From: Marisediminitalea aggregata | Lineage (GTDB): Bacteria > Pseudomonadota > Gammaproteobacteria > Enterobacterales > Alteromonadaceae | Length of the DNA: 64,000 nucleotides | Direction of reading: 5' to 3' | NCBI RefSeq assembly: GCF_900129565.1 | Contig: NZ_FQWD01000003.1 | Span: forward strand, 310,001 to 374,000 | Shown here: positions 18,858 to 27,336 of the stretch, piece after piece | Position numbering within the stretch: the first letter of the stretch is position 1 | How the letters are laid out: the number at the start of each line of letters is the position of its first letter | Position numbers and translations under genes: made by a program | Notes under the pieces: generated by a model | What the model was told of the DNA's origin: nothing | Database searches by the model: none | What the model saw: the letters and a program-made list of their open reading frames with translations, nothing else

Positions 18858-19206
18858 GTTCTTCTCTAATGATAACTGGGGTCTAACATCTTCATTATTC
18901 CTCTGTGATACAAAAACGGAAATGAATAGTTTTTATCGTCACGACAAATGTTATTTCTGGCTATTTTTTAAGCAAACAACACACCAAACTGCGCTTCTTT
19001 TGTGCCAAAAAAGAGGTTAGCTACTGAATTCAGCGGGCTCCGGCGATGCCTTTATGTACTCGCTTTGTTTGAATAAGCCGTCATTTGACGCTGGCTATAT
19101 GTAAAACAATTTTTTTTCTGGTAAAGAGAAAAATTTTTTGTTTTTCATTTTGGAAATTTTCACTTAAAAGTGCGAGCAAATATCCTTAGCCAAGAGATAA
19201 CGCACC
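18858..19206. other. Intergenic region upstream of maoP
   Basis: These 349 bp hold no gene that I can see. They must contain the minus-strand promoter of the 54-aa gene and the plus-strand promoter of maoP. In E. coli the MaoP target site maoS lies close to maoP, so this stretch is the natural place to look for an equivalent; I cannot identify one by eye. Confidence 0.4.
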
Positions 19207-19563
19207 ATGAAGACGCCAGATATACGTGTACCACAGAAGCCTTTTATCGACCGTCAGCATTTTCCGTACGGTTTTAAAAAATCCGGAGATTTCAGTATTA
19301 CTGAAGCCAATCTTTTAAGCCAGTATGGTAAAACCCTGGCAGGTCTTGAATCAGGTGAGTTAACACCCGAAACAGCCGACGAGACTCACTTTGTCGCTAT
19401 GCTGAAAGGTGAAGAAGCCGCTGAGAATTCGCTGGAAAAAGCCTGGTTGAAGTACATTAAACTCGCCAGAGGCCGCAAACAGTTTTACACATTGCACAGC
19501 ACCGCGAGTAACCAGTCAGATTATGATGACGATTACAGCGACGACGAGTTCGACGTAGCATAA
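19207..19563 (+). CDS. maoP: Macrodomain Ori organisation protein MaoP (YifE family)
   Basis: MaoP acts in cis-linked organisation of the Ori macrodomain in E. coli. The 118-aa protein shares the family pattern: RQHFPYGFKKSGDFSITEANLLSQYG near residues 18-43, THFVAMLKGEE, then EKAWLKYIKLARGRKQFYTLHS and an acidic tail (DYDDDYSDDEFDVA). The divergent neighbour hdfR supports orthology with enteric maoP. It is followed at once by its own terminator, so it forms a single-gene transcript. Confidence 0.88.
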   Translation: MKTPDIRVPQKPFIDRQHFPYGFKKSGDFSITEANLLSQYGKTLAGLESGELTPETADETHFVAMLKGEEAAENSLEKAWLKYIKLARGRKQFYTLHSTASNQSDYDDDYSDDEFDVA

Positions 19564-19591
19564 GAGACGGTTTGCCGTCTCTTTTTGTTTT
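19563..19591 (+). terminator. Intrinsic terminator of maoP
   Basis: A perfect 8-bp stem, AGAGACGG (19563-19570) with CCGTCTCT (19575-19582), and a TTTG loop is followed by TTTTTGTTTT. It begins at the last base of the maoP stop codon. Confidence 0.85.
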
Positions 19592-19632
19592 AACTGTTGG
19601 TTGGTTCAAACGCGTATTTTACGCGGTTGTTA

Positions 19633-19926
19633 TCACGCGCAGAAAAATTGATACAGCAAAGCCATTTGCTGTTTAATTCGTTCGTCGGCTAACCGGTAAT
19701 AGATTGTTTGCCCTGCCCGCCGTGTAGCCACCAGATTAGCTTCCCTGAGTAATGCCAGATGCTGTGAAAGAACCGGTTGTGTAACAGGCACATTACTCAG
19801 TAATTCGGTGACTGAGCGCTCACCCTCGATCAACGAGCACAACACCATCAGCCGGGTCTTATTCGACAATTGTTTTAAAAACTGCTCTGCATCTTCAGCT
19901 CTGCTGAGCATTTGGGACGGATCCAT
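19633..19926 (-). CDS. ArsR-family repressor, persulfide-sensing type (YgaV/BigR/SqrR-like)
   Basis: This 97-aa winged-helix repressor starts at MDPSQMLSRAEDAEQFLKQL; an in-frame upstream extension to 20025 lacks support. Cys30 (LMVLCSLIEGERSV) and Cys96 (YQFFCA) sit where the dithiol pair of YgaV, BigR and SqrR senses reactive sulfur species. No arsenic- or metal-type CxC motif is present. The gene is divergent from a rhodanese, the same pairing as ygaV-ygaP. The inference is de-repression by sulfane sulfur of the rhodanese and the LysR gene behind it. Confidence 0.85.
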   Translation of the reverse strand: MDPSQMLSRAEDAEQFLKQLSNKTRLMVLCSLIEGERSVTELLSNVPVTQPVLSQHLALLREANLVATRRAGQTIYYRLADERIKQQMALLYQFFCA

Positions 19927-20098
19927 AGCTAACACCTTACATGTGGTTAACAACTTGCTATTTCTGTATTGAACGCGAAAGCGCTTGAATTCGCAAGGAT
20001 TATTACTCAATTCTTGCTTAACCATTTGTTCACGTTAATGAGAAATAATGGCCTTTAGTCCCTCTGCACAGCATTTCCTTCAACTAATGCGCGCCCTA

Positions 20099-20122
20099 TT
20101 GCTATACGCTATAGTGTAGCAA
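20099..20122. promoter_or_regulatory. Candidate operator for the ArsR-type repressor
   Basis: A 24-bp imperfect palindrome (TTGCTATAC, GCTATA, GTGTAGCAA) lies in the divergent region between the ArsR-type gene and the rhodanese. Arms differ at one position. Its position and length fit an ArsR dimer site that controls both directions. Confidence 0.45.
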
Positions 20123-20246
20123 ATACACAGTGTTTAACGGTATTCCCTATTCAAAACTGCGCTGTATCAAATACACACCGGCTTCCGAGTGTTATTTTAA
20201 ATGTGGCAGAATTAAACATGCCCTCAAGAACTATCAGGAGAAGAAC

Positions 20247-20594
20247 ATGTTACTAACCATTGCAGAACGCCTTGCATCCATTCAACCACAACCGCGAAGA
20301 ATATCAGCGGCACAGGCTGCCGCAGAAAAAGCACAACACGACGGTTTCGTTATTGACGTAAGAGAACCCGCCGAGCATGCTACCAGTCCTGCTAAGGGGG
20401 CGATCAATATTCCAAGAGGTGTACTCGAAATGAAAATGCTGGAATTGGTTAAGGATCCAGGTACCCCCATATACCTGCACTGTGCATCAGGCGCTCGCGC
20501 TATGTTGTCGGCCGAACAATTGTCTAAAATGGGTTATCAACACGTTTCCGTTGTTACCTGCGATGTTCCAACAATCCAAAAAGCGTTTGATTGA
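20247..20594 (+). CDS. Single-domain rhodanese sulfurtransferase
   Basis: Rhodaneses carry sulfane sulfur as a cysteine persulfide. The 115-aa protein contains one domain with VIDVREPAEHATSPAKGAINIPRG and the active loop HCASGARA, in which the cysteine is followed by the GxR pattern. The start at 20247 follows a clear CAGGAG ribosome binding site; the longer frame from 20130 is not needed. It is divergent from a persulfide-type ArsR repressor and 21 bp ahead of a LysR gene, which points to sulfide or thiosulfate detoxification. Confidence 0.88.
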   Translation: MLLTIAERLASIQPQPRRISAAQAAAEKAQHDGFVIDVREPAEHATSPAKGAINIPRGVLEMKMLELVKDPGTPIYLHCASGARAMLSAEQLSKMGYQHVSVVTCDVPTIQKAFD

Positions 20595-20615
20595 ACTTAA
20601 ACGGGAGAACAGCAT

Positions 20616-21527
20616 TTGAATTTAAAAGCGACACTCGAACAATGGAGAATGTTTAAAGCAGTGGTGGAAGCTGGCGGCTTTAATCAGGCAGCAGAACAGG
20701 TGCACAAAAGCCAGTCCAGTATTCACCATGCGGTCCAAAAGCTCGAGTCGGCGCTTGGCCTGACGCTGTTCTTCAACGAAGGGCGTCGGGTAACATTAAC
20801 CGAAGCTGGGGAGCTGATGTATCGCCGGGCCTGCTATTTGCTCGACGAAGCCCACAAGGTTGAATCTGTCGCCAACAGCCTTAAGTCGGGGGTTGAAACC
20901 TATCTGCGCATTGCGGTCGACATTATTTTTCCGCCCGAGATGCTTTATAAGGCACTTAACAAAGTCTCACAGGATTATCCGCTGCTGCGCATCGAATTAA
21001 TGGAGACGGTGCTCAATGGTGCGAACACGCTGTTAAAAGAAGGTGAGGTAGATTTAGGTATCTCGCCATTTCCGCTAAACAGTGGCTTCAGCGAAGATTT
21101 ATGTGAAATCGACTTCATTGCCGTTGCTCACCCCTCTCATCCTTTACATGCCCTCAACCGCGTCCTGACGCTGGAAGATCTGAAAGGTCACCGTCAGATT
21201 GTAGTCAGGGATTCCTCTACGGAGCGCAAGGCGGAGTCAGGCTGGCTGGGTGCAGACCAGCGCTGGACAGTGAGCCATGTAAGAACCTCCATTGATATCA
21301 TTCGCCAGGGACTCGGATTTGCCTGGTTACCACTGGCGATTATTCGCAATGAATTAGAAACCGGCGTATTGAAACCATTGCCCTTAGAGCAAGGTGGCCT
21401 GAGAAAAGCGCTGCTGTTTTTGTGTTTCGCCGACGGAGACCGACTCGGCCCGGCTGCCAGGGCTTTTCTGGGGGAGTTGCGTTATCAGACCATGTCACTC
21501 CCCTCTGTGGAATCCATCGCCGAATAG
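20616..21527 (+). CDS. LysR-family transcriptional regulator
   Basis: This 303-aa regulator has an N-terminal winged helix (LEQWRMFKAVVEAGGFNQAAEQVHKSQSSIHHAVQKLESALG) and a LysR effector domain. It starts with TTG at 20616, 5-10 bp after a GGGAG ribosome binding site; no nearby ATG fits the domain start. It follows the rhodanese by 21 bp and is probably in the same transcript, so its target may also be in sulfur metabolism. The ligand is unknown. Confidence 0.85.
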   Translation: MNLKATLEQWRMFKAVVEAGGFNQAAEQVHKSQSSIHHAVQKLESALGLTLFFNEGRRVTLTEAGELMYRRACYLLDEAHKVESVANSLKSGVETYLRIAVDIIFPPEMLYKALNKVSQDYPLLRIELMETVLNGANTLLKEGEVDLGISPFPLNSGFSEDLCEIDFIAVAHPSHPLHALNRVLTLEDLKGHRQIVVRDSSTERKAESGWLGADQRWTVSHVRTSIDIIRQGLGFAWLPLAIIRNELETGVLKPLPLEQGGLRKALLFLCFADGDRLGPAARAFLGELRYQTMSLPSVESIAE

Positions 21528-21667
21528 TCCGATTTATTCCAATCATAAACAGCCCGTTGCGATTGTCAGGTTAACGAGACAAAATAATGTGCAAATTATT
21601 TGATCTCAAAAACTAATCACGTCGTATTTGTCTTATCGCTATAAATTTAACTTGAAGGGATGCTACC

Positions 21668-23005
21668 GTGCTTACAGTATTGCTTGTTGATGACGATACC
21701 GAATTTCTGGATGTAGCCTGCACCATTATCGAATTTTTAGGTCACGAAGTACTGACCGCAACCAACCTTGAAGAAGCAAAGGACTGGCTCGATAAAGAAA
21801 CCTTCGACCACATTTTACTGGATTTCATGTTGCCGGACGGCTCCGGGTTACACCTGCTGGAATCCCTGCCCGAAAATGCCTCAACGCATGTCACGCTGAT
21901 TACTGGCCACCCTTCTGTGAAAGGCATTATCAAGGATTTGTGCGGCCCGAAAGTCGATTACCTGGTTAAGCCCATTCAGCGTGAGGATATTGAGCAAGCG
22001 CTTAGCAGAAAGACCAAATCCGCTTCGACCAGCGCGCGAAAGAAACCAGGTTTCACCAAGCATTTCGGTCATTTAATTGGTGAATCTGCGTGTATGCAAG
22101 AGCTTTACAAACTGGTTGGCCGGGTCAGTAAAACACAAGCAAATGTTATGCTGCTAGGCGAAAGCGGCGTAGGTAAAGAAGTTGTCGCGGCAGCCATTCA
22201 CCAGGCATCAGAAAGTGAAGGCCCTTATGTGGCAACCAACTGTGGTGCATTTTCGAAAGAACTGATAGGCAGCGAGCTGTTCGGGCACGAAAAAGGCGCT
22301 TTCACTGGTGCTGTAGGTAAAAAAGAAGGGGTGTTCGAACAAGCTGAAAATGGCACCCTGTTCTTAGACGAAATAACCGAAATGCCTATCGACATGCAAC
22401 CCAACCTGTTGCGTGTACTTGAAAATAAAGTAGTGATTCGGGTTGGTGGCACCAAAGCCATTCCTGTCAATTGTCGGGTTGTGTCGGCCACCAACCGGAC
22501 AATGGAAGAAATTGCTGAAAGCAAAGTGCTGCGGGAAGACATTTATTTTCGGTTGGCGGTATTCCCTATTACGATCCCTCCTTTGCGAGAGCGCAAAGAG
22601 GACATTCCCATGCTGGCGGAGTACTTTATTCAGCAACTGAACGAAGAAAACGGTACCCAGTATCAATGGCAATCAACCCAGCTTGAGCAATTAACTGCCT
22701 ACGACTGGCCGGGAAATGTGCGGGAACTTCGACACTTTGTGCATCGCGCAGCCATAATGAGTGATCCGGAAAGTGCAGAGCTGGAACTGCCTAAAACCAT
22801 CGAATCTCCGTTTGCCAAGAAGCAAAACTTATCGAGTGGTTTGAAAGCAGGCCGCACTATTGAAGAGGTCGAGAAAGAACTGATTTACGCCACACTTGAA
22901 AAAGTTGACGGCAATAAAACGACCGCAGCCGAAATGTTGGGGATCAGTACAAAAACCTTGTACAACCGTTTACACGCCTACGGTGACCTGAACGATAACG
23001 ATTAA
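21668..23005 (+). CDS. NtrC-family response regulator (REC-AAA+-Fis), sigma-54 activator
   Basis: The 445-aa protein starts with GTG after a GAAGGGA ribosome binding site. Domains are a receiver (phospho-acceptor Asp52 in HILLDFMLP), an AAA+ domain with Walker A GESGVGKE, the sigma-54 contact loop GAFTGA (in EKGAFTGAVGKK) and Walker B TLFLDEITEMP, and a C-terminal Fis-type helix-turn-helix (TTAAEMLGISTKTLYNRL). It should activate sigma-54 promoters when phosphorylated. It heads a five-gene signalling block. Two sigma-54-type promoters with a shared upstream element at 27189-28880 are its best candidate targets. Confidence 0.93.
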   Translation: MLTVLLVDDDTEFLDVACTIIEFLGHEVLTATNLEEAKDWLDKETFDHILLDFMLPDGSGLHLLESLPENASTHVTLITGHPSVKGIIKDLCGPKVDYLVKPIQREDIEQALSRKTKSASTSARKKPGFTKHFGHLIGESACMQELYKLVGRVSKTQANVMLLGESGVGKEVVAAAIHQASESEGPYVATNCGAFSKELIGSELFGHEKGAFTGAVGKKEGVFEQAENGTLFLDEITEMPIDMQPNLLRVLENKVVIRVGGTKAIPVNCRVVSATNRTMEEIAESKVLREDIYFRLAVFPITIPPLRERKEDIPMLAEYFIQQLNEENGTQYQWQSTQLEQLTAYDWPGNVRELRHFVHRAAIMSDPESAELELPKTIESPFAKKQNLSSGLKAGRTIEEVEKELIYATLEKVDGNKTTAAEMLGISTKTLYNRLHAYGDLNDND

Positions 23006-23028
23006 CTTCAGCAAGGAACGCAATAGCA

Positions 23029-23262
23029 ATGAATGAGCAGCAGTTTGAGCAATTGCAGGTCGACGTGCACGACGCGCGTCGGCCACTAAATCGGATTACC
23101 ATGCAGGCGGAGTTAATAAAAATGGCATTGCAGGGTGACATCCCGCCGGAAAAAGCGCTCCAGGCACTCGATAAGGTCATAGCAGAATGCAAGTCGTGCA
23201 GTGAAAGTCTGGCAGCACTGGTAGATAAATTCAGACCCGACAGTAAGGCCAAATCCGAATGA
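23029..23262 (+). CDS. Stand-alone DHp-like (HisKA-like) mini protein
   Basis: This 77-aa protein has no ATPase domain, but residues 11-30 read VDVHDARRPLNRITMQAELI, which matches the H-box of histidine kinases (H-D/E-x-R-x-P-L-x-x-I). His14 is at the phospho-acceptor position. A second helix (ALQALDKVIAECKSCSESLAALVDKF) would complete a two-helix dimerisation and phosphotransfer hairpin. It lies between the NtrC-family regulator and the CHASE3 kinase, and its stop overlaps the kinase start by 4 bp (ATGA). Possible roles are a phosphotransfer shuttle, a phosphatase or a decoy for the kinases of the block. Confidence 0.75.
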   Translation: MNEQQFEQLQVDVHDARRPLNRITMQAELIKMALQGDIPPEKALQALDKVIAECKSCSESLAALVDKFRPDSKAKSE

Positions 23263-24770
23263 CGCAGTTTATCCGCACGGCCTCTGCCTGGATTTTAATG
23301 ATTGCCTTGATAGTCGTGGTCATCGCCGCTAACTCGGTATACACCATTCACACGTTAAACGAATTGGCAGCCGTGGAAGGCCGTATTTTCACGACCAATA
23401 AAGTCATTGATTCGATCAACGCATTACACGTTGCTGTATTGCGCACGGAGTCCGGTCAGCGCGGCTTTTTATTATCTGACGATCCGGCTTATCTGGAAGA
23501 CTATGAAAAAACCCTCAATGAAGTAAACCAGCTCATTGATCAGGTCGAAGAGAACGCCATTAAGTCGGATTACGATGAACAGAGCGAGCGTATCGAGCAG
23601 CTTATTTATCTGGCGAAACAAAAACTCAACGAACTGATTAAAACTGTTGAGCTGGCACGGGAAGACAAACATCGCAAAGCCCTTGCGATTTTCAATTCAC
23701 AAATTGGTTTGGATCTGTATGACCAGTTTGAAACCCTGTTTAATGACATTGCCGAAGAAGAAAGGCGCCTGCAATCACAACACGTCGCTGCGCTGGTGAA
23801 ACTGCGGACCGATTCGGTAAATAACCTTATTATTTCCGCCGCAACAACCGGCTTATTGATCATTGGTATGTTCTTCCTGCTTCGTCTTAATATCCGGGAG
23901 ACCATCAACCATCGCCGGGAACTTGAACACCATAACATGGTGCTTGAATCGCGCGTTGAAGAACGTACTGTTGAACTTAAAGTATACTCAGAAGAGCTGG
24001 CACGCAGTAACCGCGAACTGGAAGATTTTGCTTTTGTCGCCTCTCATGATCTTCAGGAGCCATTGCGGAAAATACGTGCATTCGGCAACCGGCTAAGTAC
24101 AGGGTATCAGGATGTGCTCGATGAACGTGGACAGGATTTTCTAGCCAGAATGCTCAATGCGGCCGAACGCATGTCGATGTTGATCAGCGATTTGTTGGCT
24201 TTCTCGCGCGTCACAACACGGGGCAAGGATTTTGCTGATACTGACCTCAATGAGGTAGTGTCGGCCGTGCTAGACGATTTAGAAATCCCCATCGAGGAAA
24301 CCCACGCAAAAATTACGGTAGACACCCTTCCCGTGATGAGAGCCGATCCATCACAGATGAATCAATTGTTCCTTAATCTGTTTTCTAACGCGCTAAAATT
24401 CCGGCTACCTGATATTACCCCACATATCTCGCTGCGATGTGTTAGGGTAGACAACACTGAGGCAAAAAAACAAAACCTACTGCCGGGATTAGACTGGGTA
24501 AAGCTCACGCTGCAAGACAATGGTATTGGATTTGACCAAACCTTCGCCGAAAAAATCTTTGCGCCGTTTCAACGATTACATGGTCGCTCTGAATATAAAG
24601 GCACCGGTATTGGCCTGGCAGTATGCCGCCGAATTGTTGAACGCCACAATGGCGTTATTTCTGCCCACAGCGAGCCGGGTAACGGCGCGCGGTTCGACTT
24701 TTACCTGCCATTAAACGGGCAGCCATTTGACAATGTAAGACAACAGGGAGTCATTCAGGATGCCGAATAG
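23259..24770 (+). CDS. CHASE3-domain sensor histidine kinase
   Basis: The 503-aa kinase has TM1 (about residues 10-30), a periplasmic CHASE3 domain with the RTESGQRGFLLSDDPAYLEDY motif, TM2 (about 188-210), a coiled coil, and a HisKA domain with His263 in FVASHDLQEPLRKI. The HATPase domain follows with DNGIGFDQ, FAPFQRLHGRSEYKGTGIGLAVCRRI. The SHDLQEPLR H-box is the phytochrome-like type. The stimulus is unknown. The gene is coupled to the DHp-like gene upstream and overlaps the Rcp1-like receiver gene downstream by 11 bp. Confidence 0.92.
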   Translation: MTQFIRTASAWILMIALIVVVIAANSVYTIHTLNELAAVEGRIFTTNKVIDSINALHVAVLRTESGQRGFLLSDDPAYLEDYEKTLNEVNQLIDQVEENAIKSDYDEQSERIEQLIYLAKQKLNELIKTVELAREDKHRKALAIFNSQIGLDLYDQFETLFNDIAEEERRLQSQHVAALVKLRTDSVNNLIISAATTGLLIIGMFFLLRLNIRETINHRRELEHHNMVLESRVEERTVELKVYSEELARSNRELEDFAFVASHDLQEPLRKIRAFGNRLSTGYQDVLDERGQDFLARMLNAAERMSMLISDLLAFSRVTTRGKDFADTDLNEVVSAVLDDLEIPIEETHAKITVDTLPVMRADPSQMNQLFLNLFSNALKFRLPDITPHISLRCVRVDNTEAKKQNLLPGLDWVKLTLQDNGIGFDQTFAEKIFAPFQRLHGRSEYKGTGIGLAVCRRIVERHNGVISAHSEPGNGARFDFYLPLNGQPFDNVRQQGVIQDAE

Positions 24771-25212
24771 CCGGTTACCCATTACCATATTAATGGCAGA
24801 CGACGACGAGGACGATCGCTTACTTACGCTGGACGCCCTTACGGAAGGCCGCGTATTAAACAATCTGCATTGCGTCGAAGACGGCGTTGAACTGCTTGCC
24901 TATCTGCGTCGGGAAGGTCGATTCAGCGACCCGGTAACCTCCCCTCGTCCGAGCCTTATTTTACTCGATTTGAACATGCCTCGTATGGATGGCCGTGAAG
25001 CGCTGCAGGAAATCAAAGCCGACCCGACACTTCGCGGCATTCCCGTGGTCATTCTCACCACCTCTAAAGAGGAAGAAGACATGTTACGAGGCTACGATCT
25101 CGGCGCCGCCTCGTACATAACCAAACCAGTGAACTTCGAAGGGTTAGTCGAACTCATGAAGTCCCTCGGACGCTACTGGATAGAAATTGTCGAACTCCCA
25201 CAAAACGACTGA
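24760..25212 (+). CDS. Single-domain response regulator (Rcp1-like)
   Basis: This 150-aa protein is a receiver domain alone: acidic pocket ADDDEDDR at residues 13-20, phospho-acceptor Asp70 in ILLDLNMPRMDG, the TT switch region and Lys in YITKPV. The loop insertion and DDDEDD start are typical of Rcp1-type regulators that partner with phytochrome-like kinases, as the upstream kinase is. It has no output domain, so it probably relays phosphate or acts through protein contact. It overlaps the kinase gene by 11 bp. Confidence 0.9.
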   Translation: MPNSRLPITILMADDDEDDRLLTLDALTEGRVLNNLHCVEDGVELLAYLRREGRFSDPVTSPRPSLILLDLNMPRMDGREALQEIKADPTLRGIPVVILTTSKEEEDMLRGYDLGAASYITKPVNFEGLVELMKSLGRYWIEIVELPQND

Positions 25213-25222
25213 GTTAAGCCCC

Positions 25223-27181
25223 ATGACGGATCAGGTCCAGTTACTGCTTATTGAAGATGACGAGGATGATTACTTTCTAACCGCCGACTCACTGGCACAA
25301 TGTGAGTCGCCTAAGTTTTCAATTAGCTGGGCACAAAATGGCGATCAGGCGATTGAATACCTCAAAGCCCAGTCGTTTGATTTGTGCTTGTTGGATTACC
25401 GTCTGGGTAGAGAAAATGCCATCGACGTATTGGCTAAATTAAAAGCCTTAGCGGTGTCTATTCCTGTGGTAGTGCTAACCGGACAGGCCGACAGCGTGGT
25501 GGATGATTTGGTGATGCGCGCCGGGGCCGAAGACTTTCTTACCAAATCAGAAATAGAAACCCCGCGTTTCATGCGAACTATTCGCTATGCTCTGGTGCGA
25601 AGGGAAATAGAAACAGAGCGCATGGAACGCAATCGCATTGAACAGCAAAACAAAGCAAAGGACAAGTTTCTTGCCCACCTTGGCCATGAGTTACGCACAC
25701 CGCTGGCCTCAATTTTAGGTTACACAGAACTGCTGTTAGATGACCACCACAACGAGCGCATCCAGCCAGAACTATCGACCATCTTAAATAACAGTAAACA
25801 TCTGTTAAGCCTGCTGAACGATCTGCTTGATATGTCTCGCATTATGGCGAATAAGCTGGAGCTCAGTCCGACACCGCTGCACCTCGCCAGCTTTTTAACT
25901 GATCTGTACAGTTTGATGGTTATGCAGGCCAGTGAAAAAGGTCTTGTCCTGACCGTGGTTGCCGACAGTGAAATTCCGGAAGAAATTACTATTGATGCCA
26001 CCCGTCTACGTCAGGTTTTAATTAATCTGGTAAACAATGCGATCAAGTTTACCCCGGGCGGCCAGGTCACTATTCGGGTTAAAGCAGACGCGTCCGAAAA
26101 GCTGTTGCTTTTCAGTGTGGAAGACACCGGCATTGGTATGCCCGCAGACAAGCTGGATAAAATCTTCCAACCTTTCGAACAAATCGAGGATCTCATCCAT
26201 GCTAATCACGGTGGCGCTGGTCTTGGGCTGGCGATCACCCGAGAGTTAGTTAATCGTATGGGGGGGGAGATCTGTGTCGAATCGACCCTTGGTCAGGGAA
26301 GCCAGTTCCACTTTACTATTCCGCTGCAGTGCGACGACATGTCACATTGGGTGGCACTCGATCTGGAAGCGCCACAACGCATTACACCGGCAAGCATTAA
26401 TAAAGACTTATACGGCAATGTGTTGATCGTCGATGACCTTCGTGACATCAGGCGCCTGACCGGTAGTTTGGTTGGCACCACGCAGGCCAATGTGCATTAT
26501 GCGAAAAATGGCATGGAGGCACTCGAGAAAATTCAAGAGAGTCATGCCGCTAAACGCGCTTTCGACCTGGTACTCATGGACATTCACATGCCGGTAATGA
26601 ACGGTATTGACTGCCTTAAGGCATTGCGTCGTGCAGACATATTTATCCCGGTGGTTGCGGTAACGGCGGCCAGCAGAAAGGGATTAAGAGAGTCACTATT
26701 AGAACAGGGTTTCGACAATGTAATCGCCAAACCTATTGATCGCGAAGCGTTAAGTGAAATCCTAAGTCAGTATTTGCACACCACCCCAACGCAACAGGCA
26801 CTAGCACCGAAAAACGATTCACCCCCCTCCCTGGTCGTTGTTGAAGATGATGAAGACGTGGCTGACCTAATGACCATGTTATTGACGGCATTGGGTTACA
26901 ACACCACTACCGCGCACAGCGCCAAGCAGGCCATCAGTCTGATAGAAGCATCACCAGACACGTTCGATCACGTAATGGTGGATTTGCACTTACCCGACGC
27001 CAATGGCTATGACCTGATAAAAGCCTTACTAAAATTGTCAGACGGACTGACATTTACCATTATCAGCGGTGCAGAAACAGACCCTGAAGCGGTAGCAGAC
27101 CTGCCCGTTTTACAGTCCTTATTAAAGCCGGTCAGCCGTGACGATCTGTCACAGCTCGATATCCCAATTCGCAATAAATGA
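25223..27181 (+). CDS. Hybrid histidine kinase (REC-HisKA-HATPase-REC-REC)
   Basis: The 652-aa cytosolic protein starts at the ATG at 25223, 10 bp past the upstream stop. It has an N-terminal receiver (Asp58 in LCLLDYRLG), HisKA with His155 in AHLGHELRTPLASI, HATPase with VEDTGIGMP and GGAGLGLAITREL, a second receiver (VLMDIHMPVMNG) and a third receiver (VMVDLHLPDANG). There is no membrane segment, so its input is probably the first receiver, phosphorylated by the CHASE3 kinase. It would be the branching node of the relay. It has no Hpt domain; the DHp-like mini protein could fill that role. Confidence 0.92.
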   Translation: MTDQVQLLLIEDDEDDYFLTADSLAQCESPKFSISWAQNGDQAIEYLKAQSFDLCLLDYRLGRENAIDVLAKLKALAVSIPVVVLTGQADSVVDDLVMRAGAEDFLTKSEIETPRFMRTIRYALVRREIETERMERNRIEQQNKAKDKFLAHLGHELRTPLASILGYTELLLDDHHNERIQPELSTILNNSKHLLSLLNDLLDMSRIMANKLELSPTPLHLASFLTDLYSLMVMQASEKGLVLTVVADSEIPEEITIDATRLRQVLINLVNNAIKFTPGGQVTIRVKADASEKLLLFSVEDTGIGMPADKLDKIFQPFEQIEDLIHANHGGAGLGLAITRELVNRMGGEICVESTLGQGSQFHFTIPLQCDDMSHWVALDLEAPQRITPASINKDLYGNVLIVDDLRDIRRLTGSLVGTTQANVHYAKNGMEALEKIQESHAAKRAFDLVLMDIHMPVMNGIDCLKALRRADIFIPVVAVTAASRKGLRESLLEQGFDNVIAKPIDREALSEILSQYLHTTPTQQALAPKNDSPPSLVVVEDDEDVADLMTMLLTALGYNTTTAHSAKQAISLIEASPDTFDHVMVDLHLPDANGYDLIKALLKLSDGLTFTIISGAETDPEAVADLPVLQSLLKPVSRDDLSQLDIPIRNK

Positions 27182-27188
27182 CAGCGTA

Positions 27189-27203
27189 TCTGTAAAAATT
27201 GCA
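27189..27203 (+). promoter_or_regulatory. Candidate activator-binding element, copy 1
   Basis: The element TCTGTAAAAATTGCA lies 74 bp upstream of the -24 GG of the sigma-54-type promoter at 27276. Fourteen of 15 bases are shared with 28723-28737, which sits at a similar distance from the second such promoter. It contains the dyad CTGNAA-N3-TTNCAG, which suits a dimeric Fis-type activator. Confidence 0.45.
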
Positions 27204-27275
27204 GCCGCTGGGAAGATTTGGACTACCCGAGACAAGCGAAACCTAATAACACATTGTAATTATTAATAAAAACCA

Positions 27276-27291
27276 AGGCACACTGTTTGCA
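27276..27291 (+). promoter_or_regulatory. Sigma-54-type promoter of the lipoprotein gene
   Basis: The sequence AGGCACACTGTTTGCA matches the -24/-12 consensus TGGCAC-N5-TTGCA at all but the first base, with the required GG-N10-GC spacing (GG at 27277, GC at 27289). The expected start of transcription is near 27302, 35 bp before the ATG at 27337. Confidence 0.6.
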
Positions 27292-27336
27292 TTTCACATG
27301 GACAAACCATTATGCAAATAAGAAAAGGAAGCCGTT

